The notes under the pieces: generated by a model
What the model saw: only the letters and a program-made list of their open reading frames with translations
Database searches by the model: none
What the model was told of the DNA's origin: nothing
Shown here: positions 5,770 through 9,136 of the stretch, piece by piece
Layout of the letters: each line of letters starts with the position of its first letter
Position numbering within the stretch: the stretch's first letter is position 1
Source: an uncultured Anaeroplasmataceae bacterium
GTDB lineage: Bacteria; Bacillota_I; Bacilli_A; Acholeplasmatales; Anaeroplasmataceae
DNA length: 9,136 nt
Reading direction: 5' to 3'
Assembly: GCA_934229785.1 (NCBI GenBank)
Contig: CAKQEA010000039.1
Coordinates: 1-9,136 of the forward strand
Translations under genes and position numbers: made by a program

Positions 5770-6080
5770 TTATTTTTTAGTTATTCCTTTACTTTGTCTA
5801 GAATAAAATATATTATTATCAATTAATTTTATAGCTATTTTTTTACTGATGGTATCGTTGATTCGAGCCTGTAGTAATTTCATCTTTCATAGTAATTACA
5901 AAATCATCTTCATTACCACCTATTTAAATATCCTGGTCTTAGCACTGTATAATTAAGATTATTTTTTTCAACCAAAGTAACAGCCTCTCCTCTAAATTTT
6001 GTATTTTCTCATGATTATTTTTAGCGTAACATCTCTATTAATTTGCATAACTCTAAATGTTTAATTACTGTATTTATTTT
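5770..6080 (-). pseudogene. NmrA-type SDR (NAD(P)H-binding) oxidoreductase ghost
   Basis: The C-terminal half of an atypical short-chain dehydrogenase of the NmrA/YwnB type can be read by changing frame. It starts with KINTVIKHLE, then three stops in about 20 bases, then FRGEAVTLVEKNNLNYTVLRPGYLN. After a shift near 5920 it continues GGNEDDFVITMKDE and STIPSV, and after a shift at an A7 run (5838-5844) IAIKLIDNN to GITKK and TAA. The 'LxYTxLRPGxLN' block and the 'SxGITK' ending are typical of the family, in which the N-terminal GxxGxxG NAD(P)-binding site has here been lost. At least two frameshifts and several stops make it non-functional. Confidence 0.75.
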
Positions 6081-6292
6081 CTAGATTAAAAAAATCACGT
6101 AATACAAGATAAGTAACATTTCTTATTATACTCTTTTTCAGCATGATAATCTGATTGAAATTTCATAAATCCAAGTTCATCAAAAAAATTTTATAACACA
6201 CATATTTAAGTACTTAATGCCAACCTAAAAATTAAATATTATTACTTATCTTAATAGCACCATTACTTAATAATGCCAGTAAGGCTATTAAA
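6081..6292 (-). pseudogene. Unassigned gene ghost, weakly GNAT-like
   Basis: Between the SDR and acetyltransferase ghosts the minus strand reads GIKYLNMCVIKFF and, after removal of one base from a T7 run at about 6182-6188, DELGFMKFQSDYHAEKEYN to a TGA at 6095-6097. A weaker stretch, LIALLALLSNGAIKI, lies upstream of it. The FF-D-E-L-G-F pattern recalls the 'FYexLGF' element near the C-terminus of GNAT acetyltransferases, but the match is thin and I do not claim the family. It shows the same homopolymer frameshift type as its neighbours. Confidence 0.3.
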
Positions 6293-6470
6293 TTACTCTT
6301 GAATTAAATTGAAGGCTTTTGATAGAAGATAACCATCAGCGAAACAATGATTATCAGTTATGTTTAAAGTCATAACAATTTTTTCCATTTTTTTCTTTAT
6401 ATTTATCTCAGCATATACGAGGACATGATAAGAATCCATAACCTTGTTCATTATAATTCTCGTCATATAA
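6293..6470 (-). pseudogene. Chloramphenicol acetyltransferase-like protein, C-terminal ghost
   Basis: Two frames joined by one base in an A-run give PRIC, TGA, DKYKEKNGK and then IVMTLNITDNHCFADGY followed by LLSKAFNLIQE and TAA. This matches the C-terminal part of the CAT family (PF00302): P-x-x-W-G-K-Y-x-x-x-N-G-K, then a beta strand, then the catalytic H-x-x-x-D-G-[YF]-H block. The conserved Trp has become TGA (TGG to TGA), and the catalytic His and the DG pair survive. The second frame alone is open from an ATG at 6466 (57 aa) but has no Shine-Dalgarno of note. The N-terminal two thirds are absent; the break is at the stop of the upstream regulator gene. CAT-like xenobiotic acyltransferases are close alternatives. 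Confidence 0.7.
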
Positions 6471-7172
6471 TTATTTAATAATTTTCCAGTATCCCTTTTT
6501 GTTTGTACCTATTCTTTCGATGAATCCTTTCTCAACGAGAGATACAAATACTCTTGATACTGTTCTTCTAGATATTCCAAGCTCAACAACTAAAGTATCA
6601 TAAGGAATGCTAGGATTATTAATTAATTCAAGCAAAATCCTTTTCTCGTTATCAGTTAATTCATCTGAAAGATTTTTGCCATCATTTTTGCCATCATTTT
6701 TGCCACTTGACATTGTATTAGCAACTTTCTTATTGAATGGAATAATTACATTAATATATGTATCGTGAATATCAAGCGCTTCTTTGCCGTATTTTTCTAT
6801 AATTTTAGGAATACCATGCCCTGTGTGTTCAACAATTCCTAATTTCAAAAAAAATTCTCATTAATACAGAATTTCTAGGATGGCTTACGCCGTTAAAAAA
6901 ATCATTTTTCGTTATCTCTCTTGGAATTCCGCCGTGTGATGCAATCTCAATTCTATCACTATAAAATGACACTAATGGTTCAGATATTGTCAAATCATTA
7001 TGAACAATTGCGTTCAATAAAGCTTCTGTTTGTGATTTTAATTCAACTACAGAATTTTGATTCTTTTTAAAAACATCTTCTGCTGTTGGAGATTTACTTA
7101 AAAACATAAATAAAATTCCTGTAAATATAACCACAAGTAAACTTATATTAATCAAATTAATATCTTTTTCAT
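6471..7172 (-). pseudogene. Chimera: protease-like membrane anchor fused to AlbA/Schlafen-type ATP-binding regulator, frameshifted
   Basis: The first part is a membrane anchor (ISLLVVIFTGILFMFL) followed by SPTAEDVFKKNQNSVVELKS, like the start of secreted trypsin-like (S1C) proteases. From QTEALLNAIVHND onward it is the HATPase_c_4 domain of COG2865 regulators: LLNAIVHxD, FYSDRIEIASHGGIP, FFNGVSHPRN, then G-H-T-G-H-G-I-P-K-I and a winged helix (TDNEKRILLELI to KKGYWKIIK). The usual N-terminal AlbA_2 domain is missing, so two genes were joined by deletion. A T8 run (6847-6854) puts the GIVEHTGHG part one base out of frame; T7 would restore it. The natural start, ATG 7170-7172, has an AAGGA site inside the DUF5104 gene end, but its frame hits TGA after six codons; the long frame opens only at a TTG (7153-7155). 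Confidence 0.75.
6672..6704 (-). repeat. 12-bp in-frame tandem repeat (Gly-Lys-Asn-Asp linker)
   Basis: Two full units and a third of nine bases, each GGCAAAAATGAT on the minus strand, encode GKNDGKNDGKN between the ATP-binding domain and the winged helix. A Gly-Lys-Asn-Asp linker is common in this family. The unit is a multiple of three, so copy-number change would only alter linker length. Confidence 0.8.
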
Positions 7173-7175
7173 AGC

Positions 7176-7703
7176 TTAATCCTTTGGTAATTCATGTGGA
7201 TATGCTACGTGAATTCCATCCTCAGATACTAATGCACCAACGTATAACTCATTTGGATATTCATCTTCTGATAATTTTAAAACATATAAACGAGTTATCC
7301 CAATATTATCTTTAGATCTACTATCTTTTTCAGAAAGAAATATTCTAAATCTAAACGTATCAGCACTTGTGACAACAGTATATGTTACGCTATGATGTTT
7401 TTCCTCGTAATCCCAATTTGAATATTCACCAGTTGTAACACTACCAATTATGCTTTCACATTGACCATCATAATAATCAATTAAATCTTGCAAATCAGCC
7501 TCAAACGTTGAAATATCATATAATTTTGGAGCAAATAATTTCTTTAACTCATTTGTATTTTCTTCAGCTAAATAGGTAGTAAGATTTTTCATTATCATAT
7601 CACAATATTCATGATCATCCATATGCTTCGAATTGAATAAAGAATTACAGCTACATAAGCTTATACTTAACATAGTTAATAATATAACTAATATTTTCCT
7701 CAT
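7176..7703 (-). CDS. DUF5104-like lipoprotein
   Basis: The 175-aa protein has a short basic start, a hydrophobic segment (residues 4-16) and a lipobox-like L-C-S-C ending at Cys19, so it should be a membrane-anchored lipoprotein on the outer face of the cell. The mature part matches the DUF5104 pattern: a helical pair (ANT-type region with L-K-K-L-F-A-P-K), then D-L-I-D-Y-Y-D-G, a Y-T-V-V-T strand and R-L-Y-V-L strand near the end. This is an NTF2-like small fold of unknown function. The ATG overlaps the TGA of the preceding XRE fragment (ATGA), so translation is probably coupled to it. The downstream broken gene starts 3 bases after its stop, using a Shine-Dalgarno inside this gene. The reading frame is intact. 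Confidence 0.75.
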   Translation of the reverse strand: MRKILVILLTMLSISLCSCNSLFNSKHMDDHEYCDMIMKNLTTYLAEENTNELKKLFAPKLYDISTFEADLQDLIDYYDGQCESIIGSVTTGEYSNWDYEEKHHSVTYTVVTSADTFRFRIFLSEKDSRSKDNIGITRLYVLKLSEDEYPNELYVGALVSEDGIHVAYPHELPKD

Positions 7704-7777
7704 ATTAAACCTCTAGAACTAGAATGATAATATAGCATTTTATTTCTTAATTTACGAATAGCTTCAGCATATGTCAT
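7700..7777 (-). pseudogene. XRE-family regulator, first ~15 codons only
   Basis: A 25-codon frame with a strong GGAGG Shine-Dalgarno 7 bases before ATG begins MTYAEAIRKLRNKML. This is the usual first helix of XRE helix-turn-helix repressors in Firmicutes, normally followed by 'xSQxELAxxLGV'. Here it changes to YYHSSSRGLI and stops. The HTH proper is missing. The TGA overlaps the ATG of the DUF5104 gene, so the fragment now works, if at all, as a short leader cistron that delivers ribosomes to the lipoprotein gene. Confidence 0.6.
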
Positions 7778-7801
7778 AAAAAATCCTCCATAAACAAATT
7801 A

Positions 7802-8329
7802 TTATATTAAATTCGAAATATCATCTAAAAATAAATAAGTATATAAAACATATCTTTCTACTTCAAAAGAAGTTAATTCCGTATGACTTCCTTTACAGGA
7901 AGCTGAATATATCGAGTGCATTCGTTTATTTATATCTTCTAATGAAGAACCAACAATTTTACTATACGTTTTACTGTTACTTTTTGAATCAATAAAAGCA
8001 AGTAATCTATTAACATATTGTTCTTCACCTAATTTAAGTTTGCATCCTTCTAATGTTATTTCTTTCAAATCAGCATTAACAGGAAATAAATAATCCGCTA
8101 AAGTTTTTAATATTCTACGACAAGTATGTACACAATTGTCTAAATCAACAGGATTGTTTGAATCAATGTTATTATAAATTGAGTTAAATTCCATAATTAA
8201 ATCCGGGCAAATTTTTGTTAATTTTAATACTGTTTTCTTATGATTTTTTTCTAAAAGCCTCATATAAACTTCATCATTCTTTAATTTGCCATTTATTTCT
8301 AAAATATAATTATAAATAGCTGCCTTCAA
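7802..8329 (-). CDS. HEPN-like hypothetical protein (possible defence or toxin effector), N-terminus replaced
   Basis: The 175-residue frame is all alpha. From about residue 62, DLDNCVHTCRRILKTLADYLF followed much later by SIYSASCKGSHTE and a helix VERYVLYTYLFL resembles HEPN-type domains found C-terminal in phage-defence proteins, with R71-R72 in the first helix and KGSH (146-149) in the last. HEPN proteins are often RNases with an Rx4-6H motif; here R136 lies 13 residues before H149, so the active motif is not proven. The frame continues upstream without a break except one TAG into the first 30 codons of a nitroreductase, so the true N-terminus of this protein was lost and the listed TTG start (8329) is only the first possible one after the TAG. 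No Shine-Dalgarno precedes it, so expression is doubtful. Confidence 0.5.
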   Translation of the reverse strand: MKAAIYNYILEINGKLKNDEVYMRLLEKNHKKTVLKLTKICPDLIMEFNSIYNNIDSNNPVDLDNCVHTCRRILKTLADYLFPVNADLKEITLEGCKLKLGEEQYVNRLLAFIDSKSNSKTYSKIVGSSLEDINKRMHSIYSASCKGSHTELTSFEVERYVLYTYLFLDDISNLI

Positions 8330-8416
8330 AATTTTCCCTAATATTTCGTCGGATATCTACGTTGTCTTATAGTTTCTGACAGATACTCGCTTTGCGATTG
8401 CTCCCAATACGTTCAT
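8326..8416 (-). pseudogene. Nitroreductase, first ~30 codons only
   Basis: A start with a TAGGAGA Shine-Dalgarno 8 bases before ATG (8414-8416) gives MNVLGAIAKRVSVRNYKTT, TAG, ISDEILGKILKAA. This is the N-terminus of FMN nitroreductases, where the consensus is 'xEAIxxRRSxRxYxxxxISDExLxKILEAA'. The TAG replaces what is normally a Pro or similar residue. Instead of the next FMN-binding block (RLAPSA), the frame runs directly into the HEPN-like protein. The Shine-Dalgarno overlaps the TAG stop of the membrane protein upstream, so it was the next gene of that operon. Confidence 0.7.
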
Positions 8417-8427
8417 AAAAAAATCTC

Positions 8428-8825
8428 CTATTTCTTTTTTAACCAGTTATTTAATAGTTGCACAAACTCTTTATTTTTAGTGCTATTAGGAAATTTATTC
8501 AGAAAATCAAAATAGCCAGGAATTCTATAGTTTTTGTTTTCAGTTTTTATTAATATGGAGTATCCATCTAACAATTCAATCGATTTTATATTAAGCTTTT
8601 TAATTTCGTTCTTCTTAATACCATAATAAATTAATCTATCTTCATATATTTCAATACCATTTTTAATAAAGTATACATTTAATAAAATAACAAAAGACGA
8701 TATTAATATTGTCCCTATTAATAATAAAATACTAAAATAAAAAATAAGCAAAAAAATAAGACAAGGAATAATAATTAAAGAAAGTAGGCCAAAAAAATTA
8801 TGAATTTGAACTGGCTCTAAAAAAG
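8428..8825 (-). pseudogene. Two-helix membrane protein with PH-like C-terminus, 5' end cut by IS3 insertion
   Basis: The remaining protein has two membrane helices (LLSLIIIPCLIFLLIFYF and the LLLIGTILISSFVILL segment) followed by a short soluble domain of strands: NGIEIYEDRLIYYGI, KKLNIKSIELLDG, SILIKTENKNYRIPGY. This resembles small bacterial PH-domain membrane proteins of unknown function, but the family call is weak. The open frame continues to a TTG at 8931 only because it runs through the left end of the insertion element; the sequence there (terminator hairpin, IS end) is not native. The gene therefore lacks its true start. The TAG stop overlaps the Shine-Dalgarno of the nitroreductase fragment. 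Confidence 0.6.
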
Positions 8826-9063
8826 TGGACAGGATAGAAAAAAAGGGGAGTAATTGTACTTCAGTTAGTACATGAACTCTCCTTTTTGTGTTATCATAGG
8901 CAATATAGGATGGGTGATAACAATATGTCAAATATAACTTTTTCTAAAGAGCAAATTGAAGTATTAAAAGGTAATAAATGGGTAAAATCTGTTACAAAAA
9001 AAACTATATCATTTACTATTGATTTCAAAATAGCATTTATAAATGAATATAATATGGGTAAAT
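8826..9063 (+). mobile_element. IS3-family element, left end only
   Basis: The sequence from TGGACAGG (8826) on has the layout of the left end of an IS3-family element: a terminal sequence beginning TGGACAG, a strong hairpin that stops transcription, then orfA. The orfA reading frame departs from the family about 20 bases before its stop, and no orfB is present, so the right part is gone. The exact outer boundary is set from the TG start and the break in the membrane protein gene and may be off by a few bases. The matching right inverted repeat cannot be seen in this window. Confidence 0.6.
8845..8882. terminator. Bidirectional intrinsic terminator inside the IS left end
   Basis: GGGGAGT, AAT, TGTACT, loop TCAGTT, AGTACA, TGA and ACTCTCC form a two-part stem with 6 and about 7 pairs and a 3+3 internal loop. 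TTTTT follows on the plus strand (8883-8887), and the complementary run gives T7 on the minus strand (about 8838-8844). Such a hairpin blocks read-through into the transposase gene from outside. Here it also blocks minus-strand transcription into the membrane protein operon. Confidence 0.7.
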
Positions 9064-9080
9064 GGCTCTTTCCAAACTGA
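8925..9080 (+). pseudogene. IS3-family transposase orfA, truncated
   Basis: Fifty-one codons remain, beginning MSNITFSKEQIEVLKGN and continuing KWVKSVTKKTISFTIDFK. Full-length relatives that I remember read 'xFTKEQxEILxxNxxVxxVxEKxITYTxEFKxxFIxEYxxGKSPxxIF' and act as the helix-turn-helix half of the transposase. Here the sequence leaves the family after EYNMGK with WLFPN and stops, losing the DNA-binding domain's second half. The start is the ATG at 8925 because GGGTGA lies 7 bases upstream; the TTG at 8886 in the same frame lies in the terminator tail and is rejected. Confidence 0.75.
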
Positions 9081-9110
9081 GGTAGTTTGGTAGGTAGGTA
9101 GCTACCTAAG
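9070..9110. repeat. Two adjacent palindromes next to the IS break
   Basis: CCAAACT-GAGGT-AGTTTGG (about 9073-9091) is a perfect 7-bp inverted repeat with a 5-base loop. It is followed by TAGGTAGCTACCTA (about 9096-9109), a perfect 14-bp palindrome, itself preceded by another GTAG unit. The sequence differs from the IS on its left, so this may be the end of another element that cut the IS, or an operator. No gene is visible to the end of the window. Confidence 0.5.
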
Positions 9111-9136
9111 AATTTAAAGAAATAAGAAAATAGGAA

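Noticed and set aside
8826..8931. N-terminal extension of the membrane protein to the TTG at 8931
   Set aside because: This part is translated from the IS3 left end and its terminator hairpin on the wrong strand, so it cannot be native protein.
1..9136. CRISPR array, tRNA or rRNA
   Set aside because: No regularly spaced 25-40 bp repeats with unique spacers, no cloverleaf with a TTC-type arm and no rRNA signature words were seen.

Overview
The window is very AT-rich DNA with Shine-Dalgarno sites of the AGGAGG type, TAA/TAG/TGA all used as stops and ATG or TTG starts. With the protein families present this points to a low-GC Bacillota genome, perhaps a gut Erysipelotrichia/Clostridia relative; that is an inference from style and remembered family members, not a database match. 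Almost everything is on the minus strand, so the island reads from right to left. Much of it is accessory DNA in decay: intact defence-type genes stand among gene ends, frameshifted genes and truncated mobile DNA.

Right end (about 7.2-9.1 kb, read from 9.1 kb down): a truncated IS3-family element (left end near 8826, orfA cut at about residue 45) interrupts the 5' end of a membrane protein gene. Below it lies a closely packed chain: the membrane protein; the first ~30 codons of a nitroreductase running in frame (apart from one TAG) into a HEPN-like gene; the first ~15 codons of an XRE regulator overlapping the start of a DUF5104-like lipoprotein; and a signal/anchor segment like that of a trypsin-like protease fused to the C-terminal half of an AlbA/Schlafen-type ATP-binding regulator, which also has a one-base homopolymer frameshift.

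Middle (about 5.4-6.5 kb): ghosts of a chloramphenicol acetyltransferase-like C-terminus, an unassigned (weakly GNAT-like) fragment and an NmrA-type SDR oxidoreductase. Then come spaced TAGCACC repeats that look like an IS21-type end, and a stretch predicted to make a three-hairpin RNA with two GNRA loops and a U-tract terminator.

Centre-left (about 2.0-5.4 kb): the best-preserved part. A GIY-YIG plus DUF2075 (SF1 helicase-like) protein with its own promoter is followed 12 bases later by a MazG-type nucleotide pyrophosphohydrolase. Next come the ghost of a C5 cytosine methyltransferase and, 18 bases after it, a NERD nuclease-domain protein with a topoisomerase-type zinc finger. This looks like a small anti-phage island; the DUF2075-MazG pair is the best candidate for an intact system of its own. 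Two more fragments follow (one unassigned, one like a MATE N-terminus).

Left end (0.1-1.9 kb): an intact Fic-domain protein whose active-site histidine position is glutamine. It is driven by a near-consensus promoter enclosed in an 11-bp inverted repeat, and a degenerate copy of that promoter/repeat unit lies beyond its stop codon. Then come a 5'-truncated DUF4238 gene and a 56-residue acidic small protein with a TTG start.
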